This document shows, piece by piece, positions 7,362 through 16,156 of a stretch of 64,000 nt of DNA. The DNA is taken from positions 124,001 through 188,000 of the forward strand of contig JAGIAD010000004.1 in the NCBI GenBank assembly GCA_017745075.1, given 5' to 3'. Both the position numbers and the translations under genes were made by a program. Position 1 is the stretch's first letter, and each line of letters opens with the position of its first letter. The DNA is from Sphingobacteriaceae bacterium. Its GTDB lineage: Bacteria; Bacteroidota; Bacteroidia; Sphingobacteriales; Sphingobacteriaceae. The notes under the pieces were generated by a model. That model was not told the DNA's origin. It did no database searches and saw nothing but the letters and a program-made list of their open reading frames with translations.

Positions 7362-9551
7362 TTAAAATTTATAGTCAACATTCAACCTGAACTCTCTTGG
7401 GGCATATGGAACGTAGGCATAAGTGCCAGTTGTAGCTGCTGATGATGGCGTAATCCACGCGCTTCCGTAATTGAATCTGTTTAAGATGTTATTTACGATA
7501 CCGTTTACACTGAAATGGCCGTGCGACCAGGCTACACCACCATCTAACCTGAATATAGGGGCAAGCTCGAGTTTTTGAAGTTCGTAGCGGCCTGCCCTTC
7601 CTATTTGAAGCTGGTAACCTGCAGATACGGCTAAACCTTTTATCTGCTCAATGGGCAAAAGATAATTCAGCCAGGTATTCTGGATATGCTTAACACGAAA
7701 AGGGGTAGCCAGTCCTACCCTTGTCGGGTTTTCATCTTTTGAGATATGACTGTCAGTATAGGCATAATTGATTACGGTATTTAACCCTTTAACAATTTCT
7801 CCCTTCAGGTCAAACTCCATTCCTTTTGAAATGGTCTGGCCGAGCTGCGACTGGATGTTGGTTGAGGGGTCGGTAACTTTAACATTATCGCGGATAATCC
7901 GGTAAAGAGAAACAGTTGTATTCCATTTTCCCTCCATCCAGTCTTTTTTAAGACCGGCTTCTATATTCTTGCCCTTTAAGGGTTTAAATGCTTCGCCGTT
8001 TGTGGTATTCACACCACTTTGAGGGGTAAAGGTCTGATCGAAAAGTGCATATATAGAAAAATCAGGAACCAGAGAATAGCTTAATCCCAATTTTGGTGTA
8101 AAGGCTGTATTTTTGGTCTCGCTCAAACTGGTTTTTACAGGGCTCTTTTGGACACCTGTTTCACTAAAGGTTAGCCTGGCTGCCAGTGTTGCACGTAACT
8201 TGTTTTCAAAGATCCCAAACTCGTCTTGCACATAGGCCGCCTGATAAGAGATGGCCTGCTGATCGGTTGCAATCTCTGATAGTGCGCCCGTTCTGACGTT
8301 TGGATCAAAAGAAATTCCATAAACGGGGTTATTTGCATCAAGGGGATAAAGGGCCTGATTGGCTGTAGGATCGCCTGATCCGGAATAGGAGATAAACTTT
8401 TTACGGTTGATATCTATGCCTCCCAGCAATTGGTGGCTAACTGTACCTGTAGAAAATTCGCCGCTCACATAGGGCTGTATGGCCAGTACGCCGGTATTTA
8501 AACGCTCATAGGTTGCCCTGCGCATAATGAGGTTGGGTTGGGCGGCATTGTACCTGGAAACAAAGAAATAGGTTCCTTCCAGGTGGTCTCTGGCATAAGC
8601 TGCTTTTACAGTTAAGTGCCAGTTTTTGCTCAACGCATTATGATAAGTTAAAAAGCCGTTATGCTCTATGGATTTGAACGGTGCCTTATTCGGATCGTTT
8701 ATAGTAAAATCTGCAGGCAGGCTCGCAAATCCATCAGGTGCAAATACCGTAGCGAAATATTGCTGGAAACGCTGGTCCTGGAAAAGGTATTCTGCAGAAA
8801 CATAGGCATGGTCATTTATATTGTACCTGATTACCGGGTCTACCACAAATTTATCATTGAAATTATACTTTTGGAAAGATTTAGACTTTTGCCCCACGGC
8901 ATTTAAACGGTACTGCCACTTTCCGGCCTTATCGATGTTACCATCCAGATCGGCACTGAGGCGATATAGGTTAAAACTACCCGTAGTAAAACCGATCTGA
9001 TGGTTCGGAGTACCTGTAGGTTGCTTAGTGAGCACATTATAAGAACCTGCAGGGTCAAATAGCCCATTGATATAACTGGAGGGGCCTTTAATAAACTCCA
9101 CACGGTCAATAATGGCGGCATCCTCGGCACTCGGTCCTGCGTAGATCATAGAAATATCCATTCCATTACGCATCGGGGTGATCTGCGCTCCGCGCATAAA
9201 CACCGAAGAATTGTACAAGTCAGCATTGTTGTTGCGTAGGGCCCCGCTCACATTACGGGTTACACTTTCATTGATGGTTAAGGCCTGTTGGTCGGCAATG
9301 AGGCTTTGGTCAATCTCCTGGATGTTCTGCGGCAGCTGCAGCAAGGGGGTGCTGAGTTTCAGCGCAGCCGACGACTTGTTCAGGTTATAACGGCGGTAGT
9401 AGCGCGAGCTGATCCTGACTTCCTGCAATACCTTTGCCGTGGTATCCAATGCAGATTTCATCGTGTCTTTTTTTACCCTTGTTTTTTGCTGGGCACTAAC
9501 ACCCAAGGTTAAGGCGATAAAACATAAGCCTGTAAGTAAGATCCTTTTCAT
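7362..9551 (-). CDS. TonB-dependent siderophore-type receptor
   Basis: A 729-residue outer-membrane receptor. A signal peptide (MKRILLTGLCFIALTLGVSA) is followed by a TonB-box-like region, the plug domain (LQLPQNIQEIDQSLI, RNVSGALRNN, VEFIKGPSSYINGLFDPAG) and a 22-strand-type barrel that ends REFRLNVDYKF, with a terminal Phe. It lacks the carboxypeptidase-regulatory domain of SusC-like or peptide-linked receptors, and the plug motifs match siderophore receptors. With the PepSY protein after it and SCO, MauG and MbnP genes before it, the substrate may be a ferric siderophore or a copper chelate. The sequence does not decide between them. Confidence 0.9.
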   Translation of the reverse strand: MKRILLTGLCFIALTLGVSAQQKTRVKKDTMKSALDTTAKVLQEVRISSRYYRRYNLNKSSAALKLSTPLLQLPQNIQEIDQSLIADQQALTINESVTRNVSGALRNNNADLYNSSVFMRGAQITPMRNGMDISMIYAGPSAEDAAIIDRVEFIKGPSSYINGLFDPAGSYNVLTKQPTGTPNHQIGFTTGSFNLYRLSADLDGNIDKAGKWQYRLNAVGQKSKSFQKYNFNDKFVVDPVIRYNINDHAYVSAEYLFQDQRFQQYFATVFAPDGFASLPADFTINDPNKAPFKSIEHNGFLTYHNALSKNWHLTVKAAYARDHLEGTYFFVSRYNAAQPNLIMRRATYERLNTGVLAIQPYVSGEFSTGTVSHQLLGGIDINRKKFISYSGSGDPTANQALYPLDANNPVYGISFDPNVRTGALSEIATDQQAISYQAAYVQDEFGIFENKLRATLAARLTFSETGVQKSPVKTSLSETKNTAFTPKLGLSYSLVPDFSIYALFDQTFTPQSGVNTTNGEAFKPLKGKNIEAGLKKDWMEGKWNTTVSLYRIIRDNVKVTDPSTNIQSQLGQTISKGMEFDLKGEIVKGLNTVINYAYTDSHISKDENPTRVGLATPFRVKHIQNTWLNYLLPIEQIKGLAVSAGYQLQIGRAGRYELQKLELAPIFRLDGGVAWSHGHFSVNGIVNNILNRFNYGSAWITPSSAATTGTYAYVPYAPREFRLNVDYKF

Positions 9552-9561
9552 CTCATCTTTT

Positions 9562-10200
9562 TTATTTTTCTTTCAAAAGAATATCCATATCCTTCATTAA
9601 CTGATCTACCTGATCGGCCTTGGTTCCGTCATAGGCTCCTCTAACCCTTCGGTGTTTATCAATAAGCACCAGGTAGCCCTGGTGAACATAACCTCCCGGT
9701 GAGGCCTTGTCTTCGTTAACCGAAACCAGGTAATCCTTTTCTGCCATTCTGTAAACGATGTCTTTTGCTCCCCACACAAACTGCCATTGCCTGCCATCAG
9801 CACCAAGCTTTGAACGATAGGCCTTAAGCCTCGAAGGAATATCGTACCGGTAATCAATGGTATGCGATAAGAGCATCACCTTCTGATTGCCCTTATACTT
9901 CTCATAAACCTTTAAGAGGTTGCGGTGCATAACGGGACAGATGGTTGGGCAGGAAGTAAAAAAGAAATCGGCGACATAGATTTTACCATCAAAATCCTTG
10001 TTGGTTACCGTTATGCTGTCCTGGTTTAAAAAGCTAAAATCAGATATTGTTTTGTAAACCGTATCAATTACGGGTTTTCCGTCAACCATGGTCTGTTTTA
10101 CCCCATCGGGGATCAGGGGTAATTTTCGTCCGGTCTCCCTGCATGAAAAGATCATAATGGCGAGGGCAAGTACCAGTAACGGTTTTAAGCTTTCTTTCAT
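9562..10200 (-). CDS. SCO1/SenC-family copper chaperone lipoprotein
   Basis: A 212-residue thioredoxin-like protein anchored as a lipoprotein (lipobox IFSC, Cys20). The copper-binding set is intact: Cys84 and Cys88 in SCPTICP and His173 in YVHQGY. SCO proteins deliver copper to cytochrome oxidase or act in periplasmic thiol and metal handling. No oxidase genes are near, so here it more likely serves the MbnP/MauG copper proteins of the same operon. It is 15 bases after the lipoprotein gene and 10 bases before the receptor gene. Confidence 0.92.
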   Translation of the reverse strand: MKESLKPLLVLALAIMIFSCRETGRKLPLIPDGVKQTMVDGKPVIDTVYKTISDFSFLNQDSITVTNKDFDGKIYVADFFFTSCPTICPVMHRNLLKVYEKYKGNQKVMLLSHTIDYRYDIPSRLKAYRSKLGADGRQWQFVWGAKDIVYRMAEKDYLVSVNEDKASPGGYVHQGYLVLIDKHRRVRGAYDGTKADQVDQLMKDMDILLKEK

Positions 10201-10215
10201 CGCTGTTCTTTTTAA

Positions 10216-10719
10216 TTAATGTTTGCTGTGGTCGTGTTCTGCTTCGGGCGAAGCCGGTTTCAGGTTAAACTTTTTCAGGTAAGCATCTGATTCTTCAAGG
10301 GCTTGCTTATATTCGCCATCGAGCTTTTTGATCTTGATCATTTCGTTCTGGAAATACTTTATGGCCTCTGCATTACTCTTTCCCTCAATATCTGGCTGGA
10401 AAGCATGCATCCAGTCCATCATATTATCATCTGCCTTCATCAGCCTGGCGATCAATAAATTGATTTTGTTTTTTTCTTCGGCGGAATCAAGATCCGGTCT
10501 GCCCGTCTTTAATTCCTTTAATTTTACCTTAGAAAGGGTATCCAGGAGCATCCTGTTTTTTACCGCTTTTTCTCCATCTTCCATAACCTTATCGTGAAGG
10601 TCCATCACTTCCTGGCGGAAGACCTTATAATCCGGCTCATTTTTGCAGCCAATAGCCATTACTGCACATAGCGCCAACATGGCGGCCGCTCCGGTGCATT
10701 TTTTGATCAATTTTCTCAT
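10216..10719 (-). CDS. Helical lipoprotein of the metal operon, function unknown
   Basis: The ATG at 10719 gives a 167-residue protein with a good lipoprotein signal (MRKLIKKCTGAAAMLALC, lipobox MAIGC). A start 21 bases upstream would need TTG and is less likely. The mature part is mostly charged helices (KVFRQEVMDLHDKVM, MKADDNMMDWMHAFQPDIEG) and ends in a His-rich tail EHDHSKH that could bind metal. It resembles small Bacteroidota lipoproteins often called viral A-type inclusion proteins. The place between the barrel and SCO genes suggests periplasmic metal handling. Confidence 0.75.
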   Translation of the reverse strand: MRKLIKKCTGAAAMLALCAVMAIGCKNEPDYKVFRQEVMDLHDKVMEDGEKAVKNRMLLDTLSKVKLKELKTGRPDLDSAEEKNKINLLIARLMKADDNMMDWMHAFQPDIEGKSNAEAIKYFQNEMIKIKKLDGEYKQALEESDAYLKKFNLKPASPEAEHDHSKH

Positions 10720-10752
10720 ATCATTAAATTTTTGTTTCAATTATTTCATCAT

Positions 10753-11679
10753 TTAAAATGGAACACTCAGGTGTACCATCAGGCGGTTTCCTGCATGTAC
10801 CCTTCCGCCCGCAAGGTCTTGCGACCTGACGTTCTGGTAATTGGCGCCTATAGAAAGTCTCCTCATGGCAAGCTCTACACCTGCGACTGCGGAGAACGAA
10901 TAGCCACCGGATACATCAACCATATATTTCTTGTTTTCAGCATCTTTTTCAGCAGTCTCATATAATATCCCGGCGTTTGGAGCCAACGTTAGGACATTGG
11001 CTATCCGAAACTTATAATATACAAGTGCATTTGCCGTAAACTTATTGCCATAACGATAGGCGTACCTGTTTTCGGTATTTATCTTATAATTGGCGTTCAG
11101 GTTTAGCCCAAGGTCGTTGTAGCGGATATCGTAAGCTGCATTGACGGTAAAATCGGTACTTGCTGTACCCAGCTGAAAGTTGTTCGGAGATTCCTGAACG
11201 GCCAGGCGCTCGGTTGGCTCGTATTTTCCGGTAGGAACTTTGATTCCTGCTCCTATCCAAAGGGATTGTACAAGTAGTTTTTCGCCAAGGGTTCCGCTAT
11301 GATTGATGAGGTTATAGTAACCCATTACCGCAATATCGCCAAGTCCGTTCTTTGTACCACTTGCTTCCTGGCTGTTACGTTTGTTGAAATTATAAGGTAT
11401 AAAAGCCAGAACGCGGAACTTCTTGCCAAAATTCCAACCACCCCAAAGCTCTGCACTCTGGTAGGTCTCGTCGGCAGTCAGGGGTGTCCGTTCCCCATAT
11501 GGGCCAAGGTGCGTCTGGAGTGATTTATACTGATAACGTAGTCCGAGAAACCGTTTGTTATATTCTGGCAAGATCCCGATATAGTAACTGCCCACCCCGC
11601 ACCCGCAGATATCGCAGGCCAGTGATGGAAGTGTAAGCCCCATCAGGAAGAACCCTATTATTATTTTTTTTATGCTCAT
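10753..11679 (-). CDS. Outer-membrane beta-barrel protein with N-terminal CDICGCG motif
   Basis: A 308-residue secreted protein. The signal peptide ends about LTLPSLA, so the mature chain starts at CDICGCGVGSYYIG with three Cys in seven residues, a likely metal site. The rest has the alternating aromatic pattern of a barrel (WGGWNFGKKFRVLAFIPYNF, LWIGAGIKVPTGKY) and ends MVHLSVPF with a terminal Phe. It fits an outer-membrane transporter-like family seen next to MbnP/MauG genes in Bacteroidota. A role in copper movement is inferred from context. Confidence 0.7.
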   Translation of the reverse strand: MSIKKIIIGFFLMGLTLPSLACDICGCGVGSYYIGILPEYNKRFLGLRYQYKSLQTHLGPYGERTPLTADETYQSAELWGGWNFGKKFRVLAFIPYNFNKRNSQEASGTKNGLGDIAVMGYYNLINHSGTLGEKLLVQSLWIGAGIKVPTGKYEPTERLAVQESPNNFQLGTASTDFTVNAAYDIRYNDLGLNLNANYKINTENRYAYRYGNKFTANALVYYKFRIANVLTLAPNAGILYETAEKDAENKKYMVDVSGGYSFSAVAGVELAMRRLSIGANYQNVRSQDLAGGRVHAGNRLMVHLSVPF

Positions 11680-11686
11680 GCTAATA

Positions 11687-12733
11687 TTATTGTTCGGCCA
11701 GGGCCGGATTGTTTATAAAGGCTTCATCGTTCAGTGTAGATAAGAAGGCCAGTAGTTTGGTCTTGTCTGCATCGCTTAGGGCAATGCCCAGCCTGGTCCC
11801 GTTCTTTAAGCCCGGGTCAAGGTTTGGCAAATCCTGTACCTGCGAATTATAATGTTCCAATACACCGTCGAGGGTCAAAAATCTGCCATCGTGCATGTAA
11901 GGTGCGGTATATTTCAGGTTTCTTAAAGAGGGCACCTTGAACTTGTACCGGTCGGTTGCAATCAGTGTTGCTGTATACAGCCCCTGGTCGTTTACCGGAC
12001 TCAAAGAAAGCCCGTTATTATGGAAAGATCCATCGGTAAACAAAGGCTCGCTGTGGCAGGAAGCACATTTCTCTTTAAATAGCGTATAACCTTCCTGTTC
12101 CTGCGGGGTGAACGATACACCCGCTTCCTTTCTGATTACCTTGTCGTATTTGGAATTGCTGCTGATGCACATCACCATGAATTGCGATAATGCTTTCATC
12201 ATCCTTGCAGTAGTGATTTCCTCAGTGCCGAAGGCATTTTTGAACATTGCCGTATATTTTGGCAGAAGCCTCAGTTTTGCCATTACATTGTCAACACGTT
12301 CATCCATTTCTTCGTGGGTGGTGATGGGTACAATGGGTTGCAGGTCGAGATCAAAAACTCCCCCGCCCCACATAAAGGCCTTATTCCAGGCCAGGTTCAT
12401 AATTGGCGGAGAGTTCCGGGTACCCAGACGGTCGTCTATGCCGTGGCTCACATCGTGCCCATGCTGTGTAAAAGCAGAAGACTGGATGTGGCAGGAGCCA
12501 CAGCTTACCGTATTGTTTCTGGATAATCGCGCTTCATAGAACAGGCTCCTGCCCAGTTCAAAGCCGGCTTTGGTTACCGGGTTGGCTGCCAGGTTGTAAA
12601 TTGGCTCAGGGAAATTTGCCGGTTTCTGAAAGCCGAGGAAAGTTTGGATCTGCGCTTCAACCACATCGCTCTTCTTACAGGCGTAGACGAAAACACAGAG
12701 CGAAAAAATAATGATTAATTGCTTTTTGTTCAT
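11687..12733 (-). CDS. MauG/MbnH-type di-haem cytochrome c peroxidase lipoprotein (copy 1)
   Basis: A 348-residue periplasmic lipoprotein (lipobox VYAC, Cys19) with two c-type haem sites: Cys78/Cys81/His82 (CGSCH) and Cys223/Cys226/His227 (CASCH). This is the layout of bacterial cytochrome c peroxidases and MauG proteins. The MbnP gene lies just before it (six bases), as in MbnP/MbnH pairs in which the di-haem enzyme oxidises a Trp of MbnP to kynurenine to complete a copper site. That role is inferred from the pairing; a plain H2O2 peroxidase cannot be ruled out. Confidence 0.88.
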   Translation of the reverse strand: MNKKQLIIIFSLCVFVYACKKSDVVEAQIQTFLGFQKPANFPEPIYNLAANPVTKAGFELGRSLFYEARLSRNNTVSCGSCHIQSSAFTQHGHDVSHGIDDRLGTRNSPPIMNLAWNKAFMWGGGVFDLDLQPIVPITTHEEMDERVDNVMAKLRLLPKYTAMFKNAFGTEEITTARMMKALSQFMVMCISSNSKYDKVIRKEAGVSFTPQEQEGYTLFKEKCASCHSEPLFTDGSFHNNGLSLSPVNDQGLYTATLIATDRYKFKVPSLRNLKYTAPYMHDGRFLTLDGVLEHYNSQVQDLPNLDPGLKNGTRLGIALSDADKTKLLAFLSTLNDEAFINNPALAEQ

Positions 12734-12738
12734 GTTGC

Positions 12739-13584
12739 TTAGTTTTCAGTGTGGTCATGTCTGAACATAGCAGTCAGGTTTTTTGCAATGTTTACACTGT
12801 AATCGCTGAACATTACATTTGGATGGGCCGCGATACTAAAGCTGTTAGGGCCGTTAAATACTTTCATGGCATCTACAAAAAGGTGAACGTTGCTCTGTCT
12901 GTCCTTTCTCACCTTGGCAATACCGGCAGCGGTCAGATCAATGTTGATGATTTTGATGTTATTGATCGTTGGCGCGCTATATCCGCCGAAGCCACCAATG
13001 TGGTACTTGAACTGTTTCTTACCGGTTGGGTCGCCGTTTACATCGTCTGAAATTACGTTTGAATTGCCCTCGAAGCGGAAAAATATATATCCGGAATTCC
13101 ATCCCCAGTACATGCCGCCCGTATCATGGTCGGCAGAAGGATCCAGCACGCCGGTGCGCTTGTCAATCCCCATGGTACTACGCAGGCTGTCTACCCCTAA
13201 GGTAAAAGTAAGCCTGGTATAATCGCCCTCAGGGACGCGTACCTTTGCAAAACGGGTAGCTTTATCAGATGATCTGATTAAAAAATAGCTACTGTCCTGT
13301 TTTACGGTATATTCCTTTCCATCTACGGTAGCCACCTTAATGTTGCTGATAAAATACTGCAGCATTGATACAGTAAATTTTTCTCCCGCGGCGTTGGTGT
13401 AAGGCGTAGTGGTATTGTTAAAGGTGAGTGTACGGTCGCCGATAATGTTATCGAACTCTACAGAAAAAGGCGCCAGGTTGCTTTCATTGAAATCTGGTGT
13501 TACATCTTCACTTTTTTTGCATGAGCAGATCAGCAATATTGCTGAACTTAAGAGGAGCGTAATGGTGTATTTGAATCTTATCAT
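12739..13584 (-). CDS. MbnP-like copper-binding lipoprotein (canonical copy)
   Basis: A 281-residue lipoprotein (Cys20/Cys22 lipobox region) of the MbnP family. It keeps the central conserved block with DHDTGGMYWGWNSGYIF: His153, Trp160 and Trp162. Further His are His195, His234, His254, His276 and His278. MbnP proteins bind copper with His and a kynurenine made from Trp by the partner di-haem enzyme. Its stop overlaps the GTG region of neither partner, but the preceding peroxidase gene ends inside its first codons (13581-13584), so it is coupled with copy 2 upstream and followed by copy 1 six bases later. Confidence 0.85.
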   Translation of the reverse strand: MIRFKYTITLLLSSAILLICSCKKSEDVTPDFNESNLAPFSVEFDNIIGDRTLTFNNTTTPYTNAAGEKFTVSMLQYFISNIKVATVDGKEYTVKQDSSYFLIRSSDKATRFAKVRVPEGDYTRLTFTLGVDSLRSTMGIDKRTGVLDPSADHDTGGMYWGWNSGYIFFRFEGNSNVISDDVNGDPTGKKQFKYHIGGFGGYSAPTINNIKIINIDLTAAGIAKVRKDRQSNVHLFVDAMKVFNGPNSFSIAAHPNVMFSDYSVNIAKNLTAMFRHDHTEN

Positions 13585-14681
13585 GGCAAATCGGGTTTGT
13601 TAAATTTTGTATTGCGGATGAATTGCTCATCCGTGAGTGTGTTTAAAAAGGCTATGATATCGCTTTTGTCCTGCAGCGACAGTGGAATGCCTGCCTCGCC
13701 GTTGTTTTGGAAAAGCAGTACATCTGTAGTGGGCGAAACCCGGATACCATTTTTATAATGCTCGAGCACTTCTTTTAGTGTTTTTATTCTCCCATCGTGC
13801 ATATAAGGTGCCGTAAGGGCAACGTTTCTAAGCGTTGGTGTTTTAAACTTTCCAAGATCGAGGGGGTTGTAGGTAATTCTTGATCTTCCCTGGAAAATGC
13901 CATCGAGCGAGGTATTGCTAAAATCCGAATCGATCCCATTATTATGATAGCCATCATCGGTAAAAAGCTCACCCGAGTGGCAATTGCGGCATTTGGTATT
14001 AACCAATACCATTCCCCTGATTTCCTGATCAGTCAGCGCTGCACCGTTTTCTTTCCGGATGTATTTATCATACCTGGAATTTCCCGAGATCAGCGTGCGT
14101 TCAAACTGGGCGAGTGCCTTTACAATATTGGCCGATTTTACTCCGGTGCCAAATGCATCCTTAAAGTGTTTCACATAATCGGGAACGGCCTTGAGCTCAT
14201 CTTCCAGCTCGGAAAGGTTTTGGTGCATCTCATCTGCACTGGTGAGTGGTCCGAAGGCCTGCGATTCCAGATTGGTTGATCCACCATCCCAAAAAAGACC
14301 GCTTTTTGCCCAGGCCAGGTTGATCAGCCCAGGTGCATGTCGGGGCAATACCTTTCCGGATTCGCCGATATTGCTCAGTGCAAGCCCATCGCTGAAGGCT
14401 AACTCCTGGTGGTGGCAGGATGCGCACGACAGCTTGTTGTTTCCTGAAAGCCTTGTATCGTAAAAGAGCAGCCTTCCGAGCGCAATGCCCTGTTCGGTAA
14501 GCGGGTTATCGGGATCATCTGTCACTTTGGGGAAATTCGAAGGGATATCGAGTCTTATTTTTTTAGGCAAGGTTTCTCCATCCATATCCTTTACCCCTTC
14601 CTTTTTACAGGATGAAGCAAAGAATATAGCGGAAAATGCCACCAGCGTGGCAAAGCCCTGAAAAGACTTAAGACCTGCCAC
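13581..14681 (-). CDS. MauG/MbnH-type di-haem cytochrome c peroxidase lipoprotein (copy 2)
   Basis: A 366-residue lipoprotein starting with GTG (lipobox ASSC, Cys25). Haem sites are Cys86/Cys89/His90 (CASCH) and Cys231/Cys234/His235 (CRNCH). The two peroxidases of this operon share the same order of motifs, including LxxLAW, PLTxxDEM, DAFGT, SxYDKxIRKE and APYMHDGRxxTLxxVLEHY, so they are paralogues from a duplicated peroxidase + MbnP unit. It overlaps the canonical MbnP gene by four bases and follows the divergent MbnP gene by five bases. It could serve either one. Confidence 0.88.
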   Translation of the reverse strand: MAGLKSFQGFATLVAFSAIFFASSCKKEGVKDMDGETLPKKIRLDIPSNFPKVTDDPDNPLTEQGIALGRLLFYDTRLSGNNKLSCASCHHQELAFSDGLALSNIGESGKVLPRHAPGLINLAWAKSGLFWDGGSTNLESQAFGPLTSADEMHQNLSELEDELKAVPDYVKHFKDAFGTGVKSANIVKALAQFERTLISGNSRYDKYIRKENGAALTDQEIRGMVLVNTKCRNCHSGELFTDDGYHNNGIDSDFSNTSLDGIFQGRSRITYNPLDLGKFKTPTLRNVALTAPYMHDGRIKTLKEVLEHYKNGIRVSPTTDVLLFQNNGEAGIPLSLQDKSDIIAFLNTLTDEQFIRNTKFNKPDLP

Positions 14682-14686
14682 AGGTA

Positions 14687-15469
14687 TTATTGGACTAATT
14701 TTACGGTAAATACCTTGCCCGAATAGTTTGCAGCCACTGCAGCCATAACCGTAGCCTGAGATGCACCCACAACAGGCGTGCTCATGATATCAATACCATC
14801 GGTAATCCTGGTCACATCTGCATTGAGCAAAATCGTAGTCGATTTGGCCGAGCTGATGTGCAAAGCAGATGGCAGATTAAGGGCAACTGTTTTAAAGTTT
14901 GTATTGAGGCCGGTTTCTACAGCAATTGTTTTGGTGGTTGCTGCTTCTGTTACTTTTCCTTTGAGCGAAGAGAAGATGTAGCTGGTTGCCCACATCCATG
15001 AAACATTGGTCATTCCGTTAAGCTGAGAAAGCTCTCCCGCCTGTAGGCTAAGGTTGTTGTTATATTTCTCCGGAACACCTACAGAAAAGCGGATCGCTTT
15101 ATAATCTCCGGCAGGGATGCCTGCAAGTTCGACACTTTCCCTTTTGTTTGCAGGATAGATATAGGCACTGTTTGTTTCAGCGGCTTTGTTCTCTTCAATC
15201 AGGTAATAGCTGTTTGGCACGGCATACTCTTCGCCGCTTGCCTTAACCAGTACCACATTACTTACCCAATATCTTAGCTGGGTAAAGTTCCAGGTTTTGG
15301 TTCCTACTGTGAAATCCTTATCGAGCGCAAAATCTGATATACCAACAACGGCATCAAAAGTAAGGGTCGCCTTACCTTCGCTTTCGTTAACAGCTGCCAA
15401 TTGGGCATCTTTTGAACATGAAGTAAATAACAGCGCAGATAACAATATAATCGTTAAAAATTTTTTCAT
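14687..15469 (-). CDS. MbnP-like lipoprotein (divergent copy lacking most His)
   Basis: A 260-residue lipoprotein (lipobox FTSC, Cys18) with the MbnP fold signature: TFDAVVGISDF, LRYWVSNVVLV, GDYKAIRFSVGV and WMWATSYIF. The Trp pair is kept (Trp158, Trp160), but the block before it reads SQLNGMTNVSWMW where the other copy has DHDTGGMYWGW, and the whole protein has one His (His204). A His-based copper site like that of the other copy is therefore not possible. It may have become a structural or redox partner, or bind something else. It is followed after five bases by the second peroxidase. Confidence 0.8.
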   Translation of the reverse strand: MKKFLTIILLSALLFTSCSKDAQLAAVNESEGKATLTFDAVVGISDFALDKDFTVGTKTWNFTQLRYWVSNVVLVKASGEEYAVPNSYYLIEENKAAETNSAYIYPANKRESVELAGIPAGDYKAIRFSVGVPEKYNNNLSLQAGELSQLNGMTNVSWMWATSYIFSSLKGKVTEAATTKTIAVETGLNTNFKTVALNLPSALHISSAKSTTILLNADVTRITDGIDIMSTPVVGASQATVMAAVAANYSGKVFTVKLVQ

Positions 15470-15681
15470 TTTTTAATATAATTCATTGAGGCACACGGAT
15501 TGTATGCCATGAAGTTTAATGGTTGTAATTGAATTTTTAAGAGGTATCTCTCTGGAAATAAAATACAGGCCTAAACGCCAGCGCCTGCCAAACCAATGGC
15601 GACGATGGATTAGAATTATACAGAAATGCCGGCGCACAGAAAATCACTTGCGCAGAGGGCAAAAAAATAAAGCAATTGAAT

Positions 15682-16065
15682 TTAAGCCTGTAGATTCAGG
15701 GCTTTTGGTGGCTGGAAAATAGAGAAGGCACGGTGTGTGGTATTAAGTACCGGACGTTCTGGATAGATGATCTTATCTGTCGAACGCTTAAAAGTAAAGG
15801 ATGAGGCAACTGTTGGCAACGCTTCCATATAATGGCTGCGCTGGTTTTCCCTTTCCTGTTTTTTCTCCTTTTCTTCGGCTTGTTTTAGTTTTTTCATCAG
15901 AAAGCACTTGCCATTACAATGCATCCACGGACGGTTCTTGTTTTCGCATAGTTTTTCTGAAATATATTTCTGGTTTACCTCGAAACCGGCATAGATGAAA
16001 AAACGCGAAAAATTTGATCCGATCAGTGCAAACAATAAAAATATGGCAACAAACCTGTTCAACAT
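15682..16065 (-). CDS. Cys-rich small membrane-anchored protein, first gene of metal operon
   Basis: The start ATG at 16065 is preferred because a good promoter ends seven bases before it (16073-16105), inside any longer reading frame. The 127-residue product has an N-terminal helix (MLNRFVAIFLLFALIG) and the motif CENKNRPWMHCNGKCFLMKKL, three Cys and one His in about 15 residues, followed by a charged helix. Similar proteins stand near copper and iron uptake genes in Bacteroidota, and a metal-sensing or metal-handling role is inferred. A gap of 212 bases separates it from the next gene, so read-through is likely but not shown. Confidence 0.65.
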   Translation of the reverse strand: MLNRFVAIFLLFALIGSNFSRFFIYAGFEVNQKYISEKLCENKNRPWMHCNGKCFLMKKLKQAEEKEKKQERENQRSHYMEALPTVASSFTFKRSTDKIIYPERPVLNTTHRAFSIFQPPKALNLQA

Positions 16066-16072
16066 TTCGCCG

Positions 16073-16105
16073 CAAAGATAAGGATTAACTATTCCAAAAA
16101 TCAAA
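16073..16105 (-). promoter_or_regulatory. Promoter of the metal operon
   Basis: The -7 box TATCTTTG (16073-16080) fits TAnnTTTG exactly; TTTG (16102-16105) stands 21 bases before it. Transcription would begin close to the ATG at 16065, giving a nearly leaderless mRNA. Confidence 0.55.
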
Positions 16106-16156
16106 GAAAACGAATAAATTACCGTAAAAGTCCTTATCAAAAAGTAGTTTAACAGG

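Noticed and set aside
13811..13817. CCGTAAG inside the second peroxidase gene
   Set aside because: It lies within coding sequence with no -7 box at the right distance.
15519..15722. A plus-strand 67-codon frame between the Cys-rich gene and the divergent MbnP gene
   Set aside because: Basic, low-complexity translation without start context; it overlaps the end of the Cys-rich gene.
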